DNA of 64,000 bases. Source: Microbacterium sp. LWO13-1.2. GTDB taxonomy: Bacteria; Actinomycetota; Actinomycetes; Actinomycetales; Microbacteriaceae. The notes under the pieces were generated by a model. The model was not told where the DNA came from. It ran no database searches and saw only the letters and a list, made by a program, of their open reading frames with translations. The position numbers were made by a program, and so were the translations under genes. The stretch's first letter is position 1. The number at the start of each line of letters is the position of its first letter. Positions 42,602 through 51,128 of this stretch are shown here, one piece after another. The stretch is from positions 1,364,001 through 1,428,000 of the forward strand of contig NZ_CP151634.1 in the NCBI RefSeq assembly GCF_038397725.1. Reading direction: 5' to 3'.

Positions 42602-44167
42602 ATGGCTTATTCCGCGCATCGCCCCGGCCAGATGGATTCGCAGGGGCGGATCACCTTCGAATCCGGCGCCCCCGACGGCACGGTTTCCGACGAGGACCTC
42701 AACTTCCTGCGCAGTTTCGAACCCACCGGTAGCGACTCCCCGACGACTCCGGTGCCGGATGCTCCCGACACCACCACGCGCCCGACAGCCGTGATCGACC
42801 CGGCCGATGTGCCAGCGTCTGCAGCGCCGGCGCCCGCTCCGAGGCCGCCGCGCGCACCCCGCCAGAAGCGTGTGAAGAAGACTCGGGTGGCCCGTACCCT
42901 CGCGATCCTCGGCGGTGCCGAGGGCGAGATCCTCGACAAGGTGCCCGGCGAGACCCCGCGCTTCGTGCAGATGTTCTTCGTGCTCGCGGGCACCGCGCTG
43001 GTCTCGGCGATCTCGATGCTGTTCGCCCTGACCACTGGCGTGCAGGCAGCGATCTGGCTGGCCGTGCCGCTCGCGATGGTCTGGGCGCTCATCATCTTCA
43101 ACCTGGACCGCTTCCTCACGTCGACCATGACCTCGACCAGGAACGTCTGGAAGCTCATCGGCCTCGCCATTCCGCGCGTCATCATGGCGGCGATCATCGG
43201 CTTCGTCGTGGCCGAGCCGCTCGTGCTGCAGGTGTTCCACAATGACATCGCGCGTGAGGTGGCATCGACCAACATCACCCAGTCGCAGTCCGACCAGGAT
43301 GCGCTGGAGAGCGGGCCCGAGAAGAAGGCGCTGGACGAGGCATCCGCCCGTCTCGCCGAACTCGAGAACCAGGCGGCGACGGGTATCGTCGCCGGCACCG
43401 GGTCGGCCTCGGCGAGCGAGTCGGCGGCGCAGGCGACCGTCGACGACCTGACCGCGAAGATGACGACCCAGCAGGGTGTCATCGATCAGGCACGTGCGCT
43501 CTACCAGTGCGAGCTCACCGGGGAAGGCGTGGGCACAGTGCCCGGCTGCACCGGCGTGAACGGCGAGGGCGCGAGCTCCGACGCCGCGCAGGCGCAGCTC
43601 GCGCAGACGCAGCAGACCTACGACGCGCTCGCGGAGCAGCTGCGGGTCGCGAACGAGGAGCTCGCCGCCGCCGGCAGCGCCGCGAAGGAGAACACCTCGG
43701 CCTCGGAGTCGCAGAACCGCCAGCAGGCGAACGACCAGCTGCCGGCCGCTCAGGAGTCGTACGATCAGGCGCTCGCCGCATACAACGGCAGAGCGGATGC
43801 CGTGGCGCAGGGCAACGCGGGAGCGATCGGCCTGCTCAGCCAGATCAGCGGCCTGAACAGGCTCTCCGAGAAGGAGCCGACGATCCTGTGGGCGCACCTC
43901 CTGATCGCGGCGCTGTTCTTCATGATCGAGCTGTTGCCCGTGCTGGTGAAGGTTCTCACCTCGTACGGAGAGCCGACGCTGTACGAGAAGGCGGCGGCGA
44001 TCCGCAAGCAGGTCGCCCTCGACCGGGTGACCGCTGAGGGCTTCCGCGATCGGGCCGAGATCGTCGCATCCGGGGCGAGCGCGACGGATGCTGCGGTCTC
44101 GGTTGCGGAGCCCGTTGAGCCCGTTGAGCCGGCCGCCACGCGTCGAGTTCCTGTTCAGGCCACCTGA
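42602..44167 (+). CDS. DUF4407 domain membrane protein
   Basis: 521 residues. A polar Pro/Ala-rich, then basic N-terminus (about 1-100, ending in APRQKRVKKTR), two membrane helices at about 125-165 with the family motif IIFNLDRFLTST, a third helix at about 190-212, a long extracytoplasmic coiled-coil part (about 215-420, rich in Gln/Glu/Ala, with two cysteines in YQCELTGEGVGTVPGCTG that may form a disulfide), and a last helix (ILWAHLLIAALFFMIELLPVLV) before a cytoplasmic tail with two VEPVEP repeats. DUF4407 proteins have no known job. Confidence 0.87.
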   Translation: MAYSAHRPGQMDSQGRITFESGAPDGTVSDEDLNFLRSFEPTGSDSPTTPVPDAPDTTTRPTAVIDPADVPASAAPAPAPRPPRAPRQKRVKKTRVARTLAILGGAEGEILDKVPGETPRFVQMFFVLAGTALVSAISMLFALTTGVQAAIWLAVPLAMVWALIIFNLDRFLTSTMTSTRNVWKLIGLAIPRVIMAAIIGFVVAEPLVLQVFHNDIAREVASTNITQSQSDQDALESGPEKKALDEASARLAELENQAATGIVAGTGSASASESAAQATVDDLTAKMTTQQGVIDQARALYQCELTGEGVGTVPGCTGVNGEGASSDAAQAQLAQTQQTYDALAEQLRVANEELAAAGSAAKENTSASESQNRQQANDQLPAAQESYDQALAAYNGRADAVAQGNAGAIGLLSQISGLNRLSEKEPTILWAHLLIAALFFMIELLPVLVKVLTSYGEPTLYEKAAAIRKQVALDRVTAEGFRDRAEIVASGASATDAAVSVAEPVEPVEPAATRRVPVQAT

Positions 44168-44565
44168 GCGTTGCGTTCCGTGCGCTGAGGCGTTCGCTTC
44201 GCTCGGCCGAATGCGCTTGCCTCGGCCGGATTCGCGGAGAGCGGCCGAGGCAAGCGCACTTCGCCGAGGCGGGCGTCCGGCGCGAGGGGCGACGGGTCGG
44301 TGCGGCCGCGCTGGGCGAGGCTACTGATCCGGATCCTGCGGAGCGCGGGGGTCGTGCGCGCTGCGTCGGCGATCGAGCGGATCAGTGCGACGGTCGAGGG
44401 GGTCGCGCTCCAGGGTGCGCCCGTGAGCGCAGCCTCGATCACGGCAAGGGGATGCCGGAGGGCGTCATCGTGCTGACGGGAGTCGTCGCTGAGCCAGTCG
44501 AGCAACTGGGCAATGGTCCATTCCGAGTCGATTGGATCAAGAAGCATCCCTGTTCTGGTGGTCAT
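44155..44565 (-). CDS. Hypothetical protein, possible MocR target
   Basis: From the ATG at 44565 a frame of 136 residues with GC-rich third positions reads LDPIDSEWTIAQLLDWLSDD, HPLAVIEAALTGAPW, STVALIRSIADAARTTPAL and a basic tail. I do not recognise it. It is divergent from the MocR regulator with MocR-type TGGTCCA repeats in and before its start. Its last 40 codons run through the inverted repeat at 44212-44258 and overlap the DUF4407 stop, so the true end may be altered. It may be a real gene or a shadow. Confidence 0.4.
   Translation of the reverse strand: MTTRTGMLLDPIDSEWTIAQLLDWLSDDSRQHDDALRHPLAVIEAALTGAPWSATPSTVALIRSIADAARTTPALRRIRISSLAQRGRTDPSPLAPDARLGEVRLPRPLSANPAEASAFGRAKRTPQRTERNAQVA
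44212..44258. terminator. 17-base-pair hairpin after DUF4407
   Basis: TGCGCTTGCCTCGGCCG pairs perfectly with CGGCCGAGGCAAGCGCA around a 13-base loop, 44 bases after the DUF4407 stop. No T-run follows. It is preceded by GCGTTCGCTTCGCTCGG, like the repeat at 11251. Confidence 0.6.
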
Positions 44566-44570
44566 CGTGT

Positions 44571-44581
44571 CCATTGGTCCA
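44571..44581. promoter_or_regulatory. MocR operator candidate
   Basis: CCATTGGTCCA just before the MocR ATG; a second copy, CAATGGTCCA, is at 44511-44520. Direct repeats of TGGTCCA are typical for MocR regulators. Confidence 0.4.
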
Positions 44582-44593
44582 GAATCGGATGTC

Positions 44594-46075
44594 ATGAGCG
44601 TTGAAGACAGGGCCAATGGTCGGCCAGTGGACCAGCAATCGGCCACCGGTGTGCCGCTGGTGCGTGCCGGCGAGGTGTCGTCCGACCAACTCTCGGCTCG
44701 GCTCGGCCGTTGGACGCATGGCGACGGCACACTCGCGGCCCGCCTCTCGCGAGGAATCGCCGCGTTGATCGCGAGCGGCGAGCTGCGACCCGGTGACCGC
44801 CTGCCAGCCGAACGCGCGCTCGCGGCGGCGGGTTCGGTCTCGCGGGGCACCGTCGTCTCGGCCTATGCCGATCTCGCCGAGCGAGGACTCGTCGAGCGGC
44901 GGCAGGGGAGCGGCACCCGGATCGCCGGTGTCGCGGCATCCGCGGCTCTCGTTCAGCGCCCCGGCCGTGGTGAGGTGCTGTTCTCCGCCCTGCCCAACTC
45001 GATCGATCTGCTCCGCACCGTGCCGCGGATTCCCGATCTGGGCGTCCAGCTGATCCGCGATCATCAGCCACGGCTCGATCTCGCCCTGCTGCCGGAGACC
45101 GACCCGGCCGGCCTCCCCGCGCTGCGCGAGCAGATCGCCGCGCTGTTCTCGGCGGAGGGCACGCCGACGACGCCGGAGCAGATCCTGGTGACCCACGGCG
45201 CGCAGCAGGCGATCAGTCTCGTCGTCAATGCCCTCGTCGGGCCCGGTGACGTGGTGCTCGCCGAGGAGGTGACCTGGCCTGGTGTCACCGACTCGGTGGG
45301 TCTGCGGGGCGGCACGGTATACGGCATTCCGATGGGCGACGACGGCCTCGACGTCGATGCGCTCGAGGTCGCGATGTCCCGGATGCGGCCGGTGCTCGTC
45401 GCGATCAATCCGCATCACCACAACCCGACCGGAACGCGATTGCCGGCAGCCGCCCGTTACCGCGTCGCCGAGCTCGCCGCGCAGTACGGCGTGCCCATCA
45501 TCGAAGACCGCGTCGTCGCCGACATCTCGTTCGACGGAGTCGTACCCCCGTCACTCGCCGCCGAGAGGGCGGATGCTCCCGTCATCGTCGCGGAGTCGGT
45601 ATCGAAGTGGGCATGGGCCGGTCTTCGGATCGGCTGGCTGCGCGCCGATCCGGTCCTCGTGCGACGCCTGCGCGGAGCCCGGCAGCTCGCCGACCAGTCC
45701 ACAAGCGTCCCGGGGCAGCTCCTCGCGCTCGATCTTCTCGCGCATGCAGACGAACTGCGCCGGGACACGAGTCGCACCCATCACAGGAGACTGGGCCTCC
45801 TGCAGGAGCTGATGGCTGAGCACCTGCCGGACTGGACCTACGTTCCGCCGCGCGGTGGGCTGTCGCTCTGGGCGGCGCTTCCGATCGGGTCTGCCGATGC
45901 GCTCGCGCGGGTCGCCGCCATGCACGGAGTTTCTGTCGCCGGGAGCGCGTCGTTCGCAGCGTCGGTTTCGCCGGACGATCACATCCGCCTTCCGTTCACT
46001 GCTCCAGACGAGGTTCTGACCGAGGGGATCCGGCGCCTCGGTGCGGCATGGCGGGAGTACCGGGGCAGTCTCTGA
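44594..46075 (+). CDS. MocR/PdxR-like regulator (GntR HTH fused to aminotransferase fold)
   Basis: 493 residues. The winged helix is at about 45-110 (LSRGIAALIASGELRPGDRL, then SVSRGTVVSAYADLAERGLV). The rest is a fold-type I aminotransferase domain that binds PLP as a signal: THGAQQAISLVVNALVGPGD, NPHHHNPTGTRLP, IEDRVVADISFD, and the lysine in SVSKWAWAGLRIGWLR. Such proteins sense PLP or an amino compound and often control PLP synthesis or a membrane protein. The natural target here is itself or the small divergent gene. The ATG at 44594 lacks a ribosome site; CAGAAT is 8 bases upstream. Confidence 0.9.
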   Translation: MSVEDRANGRPVDQQSATGVPLVRAGEVSSDQLSARLGRWTHGDGTLAARLSRGIAALIASGELRPGDRLPAERALAAAGSVSRGTVVSAYADLAERGLVERRQGSGTRIAGVAASAALVQRPGRGEVLFSALPNSIDLLRTVPRIPDLGVQLIRDHQPRLDLALLPETDPAGLPALREQIAALFSAEGTPTTPEQILVTHGAQQAISLVVNALVGPGDVVLAEEVTWPGVTDSVGLRGGTVYGIPMGDDGLDVDALEVAMSRMRPVLVAINPHHHNPTGTRLPAAARYRVAELAAQYGVPIIEDRVVADISFDGVVPPSLAAERADAPVIVAESVSKWAWAGLRIGWLRADPVLVRRLRGARQLADQSTSVPGQLLALDLLAHADELRRDTSRTHHRRLGLLQELMAEHLPDWTYVPPRGGLSLWAALPIGSADALARVAAMHGVSVAGSASFAASVSPDDHIRLPFTAPDEVLTEGIRRLGAAWREYRGSL

Positions 46076-46117
46076 GACCGGTCACGGAAAATCAGCCCCG
46101 CTGTCGGTTCCGGCCAG

Positions 46118-46123
46118 TAGCGT
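46118..46123 (+). promoter_or_regulatory. -10 box of aldo/keto reductase gene
   Basis: TAGCGT six bases before the ATG at 46130. Confidence 0.5.
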
Positions 46124-46129
46124 TGGAGC

Positions 46130-47143
46130 ATGGTCAACTATCGCTATCTCGGCAACAGCGGTCTCAAGGTCTCTGAGATCACCTACGGCAACTGGGTCAC
46201 GCACGCCTCGCAGGTCGAGGACGACGCCGCCCTCAAGACGGTCCACGCCGCTCTGGATGCCGGCATCACCACGTTCGACACCGCGGACACCTACGCCAAC
46301 ACAGCCGCGGAGGTCGTGCTCGGCAAGGCGCTCTCCGGCCAGCGGCGCGAGGGACTGGAGATCTTCACGAAGGTCTACTTCCCGACCGGCTCGAAGGGCC
46401 CGAACGACACCGGCCTCAGCCGCAAGCACATCCTCGAATCGATCAACGGCTCGCTGAAGCGTCTCGGCACCGACTACGTCGACCTGTACCAGGCGCACCG
46501 CTTCGACTACGAGACCCCTCTCGAGGAGACTTTCCAGGCGTTCGCCGACATCGTGCGGCAGGGCAAGGTGCTCTACATCGGCGTCTCCGAGTGGACGGCG
46601 GAGCAGCTGCGTGAAGGCCACGCGCTCGCGAAGCAGCTCGGGGTGCAGCTCATCTCGAACCAGCCGCAGTACTCGATGCTGCACCGCGTGATCGAGGGCA
46701 AGGTCGTGCCGGCTTCCGAAGAGCTGGGCATCTCGCAGATCGTCTGGTCGCCGATGGCCCAGGGCGTGCTGAGCGGCAAGTACCTCCCGGGTCAGCCGGT
46801 ACCTGAGGGATCGCGCGCCACCGACGAGAAGAGCGGTGCGCACTTCATCAAGGGCTTCCTGAACGATGACGTGCTCACCGCCGTGCAGCGGCTGAAGCCG
46901 ATCGCAGCCGAGGCCGGACTCTCGATGCCGCAGCTCGCGATCGCCTGGGTGCTGCAGAACCCGAACATCGCCGCAGCTCTGGTCGGAGCCTCCCGTCCCG
47001 AGCAGCTCGCCGACACGGTGAAGGCATCCGGCGTGAAGCTCGACGCCGATACGATGGCTGCGATCGACGTCGCCCTCGGTGATGCGGTCAACCGGGACGC
47101 CGAGGACACCTACACGGTGTCGCCGAAGGAGCGCCTGGTCTGA
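46130..47143 (+). CDS. Aldo/keto reductase
   Basis: A 337-residue (beta/alpha)8 barrel NADPH enzyme of the potassium-channel-beta-like group. The catalytic four are D51 and Y56 (TFDTADTYANT), the lysine in EIFTKVYFP and the His in YQAHRFDYE. NADPH contacts appear in LVGASRPEQLADTVKASG. It reduces aldehydes and ketones; substrate unknown. A LuxR-type regulator gene follows after 30 bases and may be co-transcribed. Confidence 0.93.
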   Translation: MVNYRYLGNSGLKVSEITYGNWVTHASQVEDDAALKTVHAALDAGITTFDTADTYANTAAEVVLGKALSGQRREGLEIFTKVYFPTGSKGPNDTGLSRKHILESINGSLKRLGTDYVDLYQAHRFDYETPLEETFQAFADIVRQGKVLYIGVSEWTAEQLREGHALAKQLGVQLISNQPQYSMLHRVIEGKVVPASEELGISQIVWSPMAQGVLSGKYLPGQPVPEGSRATDEKSGAHFIKGFLNDDVLTAVQRLKPIAAEAGLSMPQLAIAWVLQNPNIAAALVGASRPEQLADTVKASGVKLDADTMAAIDVALGDAVNRDAEDTYTVSPKERLV

Positions 47144-47173
47144 AGAGAACCCCGCGAGAGGGGAAGGGCGAGG

Positions 47174-48844
47174 ATGCCGGTCGACACGACGACGTGCTGG
47201 CAGCTGACGGCCGCTGCGTGCCGGGGTGACGTCGCGCTCGTCGCGGCCCTCGGTACGGGCAGCGGCAGGCACAATGTCGATCCGGCCCTCGCCCTCGCCC
47301 TTCTCGGAGCGGCGGAGTTCGCCGCCGGCGAGTTCGAGCGGGCCGTCATCACCACCGAGCGGGCGCGGCTCACCGCCCTCGAAGCCGGGGACGCCGAGGT
47401 GTTGCACTTCGCCTTGTCCTTCCGCGTCCTCGCCTCCGCCGGAGTGGTCTGGGAAGATCCGACCGCCGACGACGGCTTTCCGGAGCTGTGGGCGCGCCGT
47501 GGTGTGCTGGACTCGTTCGACCCGAGCATCCTTCCGCTTGCCCGGTTCGCCTTCGTCGAGGCCGCATTCGCGACCGGGCGGTTCGACGAGGCAGCGGAGG
47601 TGCTCGGTCCGATCGGCGAAGTCGTCGGCGTCGACGCCGGGCTCAGCGGCATCCATGCCTTTCCTGCTCTCGTGCTGCAACCCGCTCGACTGCTGATGTT
47701 CCGCGGCGATGCGTCGAGCGCTGCGCCCCATCTCGAAGCGGCAGCGGCGATCGCCCGGGAGCAGGGCGACGAGGTCTGGGTGCGCGCGATCGCCTCCGCA
47801 GCCGCGTTCGCCGCGGTGCTGGGAGGGGAGAGCGGACATCTCGATCAGGCCGAACGCGACCTCATCGACCCCACGCAGGCACCTCGCGGGTACATCGAAG
47901 CAGCGGTCTTCGCCTTCATCGCCTATGCGCGAGCCGGCCTCGGGCAGTGGGCCAGGGCGGAGGCCATTCTGCTCGCCGCCGGTGGTCCGGCGTTCCCGTT
48001 CATGCAGGTCGCGGATCGCGCGATGTGCACCGACATCCTCATCGCCGCAGCGATCGAGCGAGGCGACCTCGAAGGCGCCGAGCGGATCGCGACCGAACTG
48101 CTGCCGCTGATCGTGCACCCCGGTGCGCAGGTTCTCGTCGAGCAGGCCTTCGCGCGTATCGACGTCGCACGCGGCCGCATGACGGAGGCGGCAGAGCGCG
48201 CGGCCATCGCGGGCGCGCGCGCCGAACTCGCCGGGCGTTACCGCGACGCCGCCCACGTGCGGATGCTGCGGGCCCGTGCCCTCGCTGCGCTCGGACAAGC
48301 GGAGGAGGCGGTCCATGAGAACCTGTCGACCCTGCGCGATCCGGGTATCACGGGCGATCGCGGCATCGAACGCCAGGTACGGCGCCAGCTCCGCCAGCTC
48401 GGTCATCGGCCGCGGCCCACGCCCGGATCCGGCTGGGGTGCGCTCAGTGCGCGTGAACGCGAGGTCGCCACCCTCGTCGCCGGCGGGGCGAGCAACAGGG
48501 TGATCGCATCGACGCTGTTCCTCTCCGAGCGCACCGTCGAGGGGCATGTCTCCCGTATCCTCGCGGCGCTCGCCATCACCTCACGCAGCGGCATCCCGGC
48601 GTTGACCCTGGGCCACCTCGGCGCCCCGATCGTCCCCGTGCCGGCGCTCACCCCGCGTCAGCAGACCACGGCGGAGCTCGTCGCCACCGGTCTCGGCAAC
48701 GCCGAGATCGCCCGACGACTCGACGTCAGCGTGAAGACCGTCGAGAAGAACGTGAGCGAGATCCTGCGTCGATGCGGGTTGACCTCACGCACGGGGATCG
48801 CGCGGATGATCATCGATGCCCCGGTGCTCGAAATCGAAACCTGA
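47174..48844 (+). CDS. LuxR-family regulator with two tandem HTH domains
   Basis: 556 residues. The first 400 are alpha-helical, Ala/Glu-rich hairpins like tetratricopeptide repeats, as in MalT/LAL regulators but without the P-loop ATPase. Then come two complete LuxR/GerE helix-turn-helix domains: LSAREREVATLVAGGASNRV with LSERTVEGHVSRILAALAI, and LTPRQQTTAELVATGLGNAE with VSVKTVEKNVSEILRRCGL. They are about 65 residues apart. A single HTH is the rule. A ribosome site GGAAGGGCGAGG precedes the ATG. It follows the aldo/keto reductase and may control it. Confidence 0.88.
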   Translation: MPVDTTTCWQLTAAACRGDVALVAALGTGSGRHNVDPALALALLGAAEFAAGEFERAVITTERARLTALEAGDAEVLHFALSFRVLASAGVVWEDPTADDGFPELWARRGVLDSFDPSILPLARFAFVEAAFATGRFDEAAEVLGPIGEVVGVDAGLSGIHAFPALVLQPARLLMFRGDASSAAPHLEAAAAIAREQGDEVWVRAIASAAAFAAVLGGESGHLDQAERDLIDPTQAPRGYIEAAVFAFIAYARAGLGQWARAEAILLAAGGPAFPFMQVADRAMCTDILIAAAIERGDLEGAERIATELLPLIVHPGAQVLVEQAFARIDVARGRMTEAAERAAIAGARAELAGRYRDAAHVRMLRARALAALGQAEEAVHENLSTLRDPGITGDRGIERQVRRQLRQLGHRPRPTPGSGWGALSAREREVATLVAGGASNRVIASTLFLSERTVEGHVSRILAALAITSRSGIPALTLGHLGAPIVPVPALTPRQQTTAELVATGLGNAEIARRLDVSVKTVEKNVSEILRRCGLTSRTGIARMIIDAPVLEIET

Positions 48845-48907
48845 CCGGGTCTGGCGCGAGGTTTCCCTACTCACGCCGGTCGGCGTCGCGGTGCGATCAT
48901 CGGTGAC

Positions 48908-49429
48908 ATGAGGCATTCGAAGAGCGTTGGCGCGTTGGCACTGCTGCTGCTGCTGACCGGATGCACTCAGGCGGCGCCGCCCGCGGAGGATGGCGGGAGT
49001 GCGCCGAGCACGGTGGAGGGTGACGGCGAGGGCGACGGTGCGGCGACTGGGGCCTGCGCCGGCGACCTCGACGAAGACCTCAAGCCGTTCAGCAGCGATC
49101 TGGTCACTGAGCCGATTCCCGATCACGCGGTGTACGGGGACGGCAGCGAGATCGCATTCACCACCTCGATCGGGGCGGGGCTGTACCCCACGTTCGAGTT
49201 GCTGAAGTTCGTCGACGGCGTGCCCGCCGATTACTCGGCAGGCAACTGGGAGGACGCCGGAGACGGACGCTATACCACCGCGCTCAGCGTGTTCGACAGC
49301 GATCTCGACGGGCAGGAGGGCCTCGTCAAGGTCATGGCATTCCCGGAGGGTGTCACGTTCGACGGCGAGAAATACGAAGGGGATCAGGTGGTGCTCGGCA
49401 TCTACTGCATCACCTACTCTGTCGAGTAG
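48908..49429 (+). CDS. Hypothetical lipoprotein
   Basis: A 173-residue protein with a lipoprotein signal peptide (ALLLLLTGC, C19), then a Ser/Glu/Gly-rich linker and a domain of about 120 residues with many aromatic and acidic residues and two more cysteines (GACAGD and GIYCIT) that could pair. I do not recognise it. It is attached to the outer face of the membrane. GATCAT seven bases before the ATG may be its -10. Confidence 0.75.
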   Translation: MRHSKSVGALALLLLLTGCTQAAPPAEDGGSAPSTVEGDGEGDGAATGACAGDLDEDLKPFSSDLVTEPIPDHAVYGDGSEIAFTTSIGAGLYPTFELLKFVDGVPADYSAGNWEDAGDGRYTTALSVFDSDLDGQEGLVKVMAFPEGVTFDGEKYEGDQVVLGIYCITYSVE

Positions 49430-49465
49430 AGGACGTCGCTCGCGGCCGCTCCCGCGGCGAGCGTC

Positions 49466-49978
49466 TCAGGCGAGAGTGATGTCGACCTGGATCTCGGCCG
49501 CGAGGCGTTCGAGATCGGAGCGCAGCGTCTCGAGGTCCACGGACGCAGGCACCTTCGCCACCACGGTCGCCTCGAACAGGCGCCCACCCGACATCGCCGC
49601 ATCGCGGGTCGTCGTGGTCAGGTCCTCGATGCTGAGGTCGTGCGCGCTGAGTGCGGCGGACACCTCGCGGACGATTCCGGGCCGATCGTTGCCGAGCACC
49701 TGGATGGTCAGCCGCCGATCGCCGTCGGCGGTGGCCGCCGTATCCGTGCCGGTGACCACCGCGATCGTCAGCAGCCCGTCGAGACCGCGCAATGCGGCGT
49801 CCAGTTCGGCCGTGCGATCGGCCGAGACCGAGACCTCGATCACCCCGGCGAAGGTGCCGGCGAGCTCGGCGAGCTGGCTGTTCTCCCAGTTGCCTCCGTG
49901 CGCATCGACGACATCGGCGACGGCGGCCACGAGGCCGGGACGATCTGCGCCCGCGACAGTGAGGATCAGAGTTGTCAT
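49466..49978 (-). CDS. ACT-domain protein, GcvR-like
   Basis: The ATG at 49978 gives 170 residues; frames extending upstream are out of the real gene. Two ACT domains are seen: ILTVAGADRPGLVAAVADVV near the start and IQVLGNDRPGIVREVSAALS in the second half, each with the D-R-P-G turn that binds small ligands such as amino acids. This layout is that of the glycine-cleavage repressor GcvR and of UPF0237-like sensors. It is next to a cysteine-metabolism gene. TACGCT lies six bases before the ATG. Confidence 0.85.
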   Translation of the reverse strand: MTTLILTVAGADRPGLVAAVADVVDAHGGNWENSQLAELAGTFAGVIEVSVSADRTAELDAALRGLDGLLTIAVVTGTDTAATADGDRRLTIQVLGNDRPGIVREVSAALSAHDLSIEDLTTTTRDAAMSGGRLFEATVVAKVPASVDLETLRSDLERLAAEIQVDITLA

Positions 49979-49984
49979 GGGGTC

Positions 49985-49990
49985 AGCGTA
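49985..49990 (-). promoter_or_regulatory. -10 box of ACT-domain gene
   Basis: TACGCT six bases before the ATG at 49978; decides the start. Confidence 0.5.
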
Positions 49991-50025
49991 TCGAGATGCC
50001 GTCGCCGGTGAACATCGGGCCGGGG

Positions 50026-51084
50026 TCACTCCATCCAGTCGCCGGTCGCCAGGAACTGCTCCAGCCGTGCACGGTGCGGGGTGAGGTCCCAGCCCTGCTC
50101 GGCGACCCAGGCGTCGGAGTAGTAGGTGCCGGCGTAACGGATGCCGCTGTCGCAGATGAGCGTGACGACGCTGCCGGTCTCGCCCGCGGCGCGCATCCGC
50201 GCGATGAGCTGGAACGCTCCGTAGAGGTTGGTGCCGGTCGATCCGCCGGCCCAGTGCAGCGTGCGCTCCTTGAGCAGCCGGATCGCCGCTATGGAACCCG
50301 CGTCGGGGACGCGGATCATCTCGTCGATCACGCTCGGGACGAAGGAGAGCTCGACGCGAGGACGACCGATCCCTTCGATGCGGCTCGGGCGTCCGGCCGG
50401 AGCATCCGGGGTCCCTGCCCATCCGTCGTAGAACGCCGAGCCCTCGGGGTCGACGACGGCGACCTGCGTCTCGTGGCGGCGGTACTTGACGTAGCGCCCG
50501 AACGTCGCGCTGGTGCCGCCGGTACCGGCCCCGACCACGATCCAGCGGGGGATCGGGTGCCGCTCCTGGGCGAGCTGGCTGAACACGCTCTCGGCGATGT
50601 TGTTGTTGCCGCGCCAGTCGGTGGCGCGCTCGGCGTAGGTGAACTGGTCGAGATAGTGGCCGCGGCAATCCGAGGCGAGGCGCTGCGCGGTGGGCGACAT
50701 GTCTTCGGCCCGGTCGACGAAGTGGCAGCGTCCGCCGTAGAACTCGATGAGATCGATCTTCTCCTGGCTGGTCGAGCGCGGCACGACGGTGACGAAGGGC
50801 AGCCCCAGCATCCGGGCGAAGTAGGCCTCGGAGACGGCCGTGGACCCGCTCGACGATTCCACGAGCGTGCTGTCCTCATGGATGCGGCCGTTGACCAGGC
50901 CGTACAGGATGAGCGAGCGGGCGAGACGGTGCTTGAGGGAGCCGGTCGGATGCACCGACTCATCCTTCAGGTACAGATCGATGCCCCACTCCGACGGCAA
51001 CGGGAACAGGTGCAGGTGCGTGTCTGCGCTGCGATTGGCGTCGGCCTCCAGCAGGGCGATCGCGGTGCTGGTCCAGGTGGTCAT
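50026..51084 (-). CDS. cds1: PLP-dependent cysteine synthase family protein, Cds1-like L-cysteine desulfhydrase
   Basis: The ATG at 51084 (TACCCT six bases before) gives 352 residues. The fold-type II PLP lysine is K51 in [35 protein letters not shown] is the Asn/Ser loop and [18 protein letters not shown] holds the PLP phosphate. This [12 protein letters not shown] form, distinct from CysK/CysM, is that of actinobacterial Cds1, which splits cysteine to sulfide, ammonia and pyruvate. Other activities of the family cannot be excluded. An FadR-type regulator lies upstream on the same strand. Confidence 0.82.
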   Translation of the reverse strand: MTTWTSTAIALLEADANRSADTHLHLFPLPSEWGIDLYLKDESVHPTGSLKHRLARSLILYGLVNGRIHEDSTLVESSSGSTAVSEAYFARMLGLPFVTVVPRSTSQEKIDLIEFYGGRCHFVDRAEDMSPTAQRLASDCRGHYLDQFTYAERATDWRGNNNIAESVFSQLAQERHPIPRWIVVGAGTGGTSATFGRYVKYRRHETQVAVVDPEGSAFYDGWAGTPDAPAGRPSRIEGIGRPRVELSFVPSVIDEMIRVPDAGSIAAIRLLKERTLHWAGGSTGTNLYGAFQLIARMRAAGETGSVVTLICDSGIRYAGTYYSDAWVAEQGWDLTPHRARLEQFLATGDWME

Positions 51085-51090
51085 TGTTCG

Positions 51091-51096
51091 AGGGTA
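51091..51096 (-). promoter_or_regulatory. -10 box of cds1-like gene
   Basis: TACCCT six bases before the ATG at 51084, the same box as rlmN. Confidence 0.5.
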
Positions 51097-51128
51097 TCGG
51101 CCGGGCGATTCCGGGCGGGACCCGTCCG

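Noticed and set aside
46082..48547. 821-residue minus-strand frame under the reductase and LuxR genes
   Set aside because: It is a high-GC shadow of two well-supported plus-strand genes and shows no domain.
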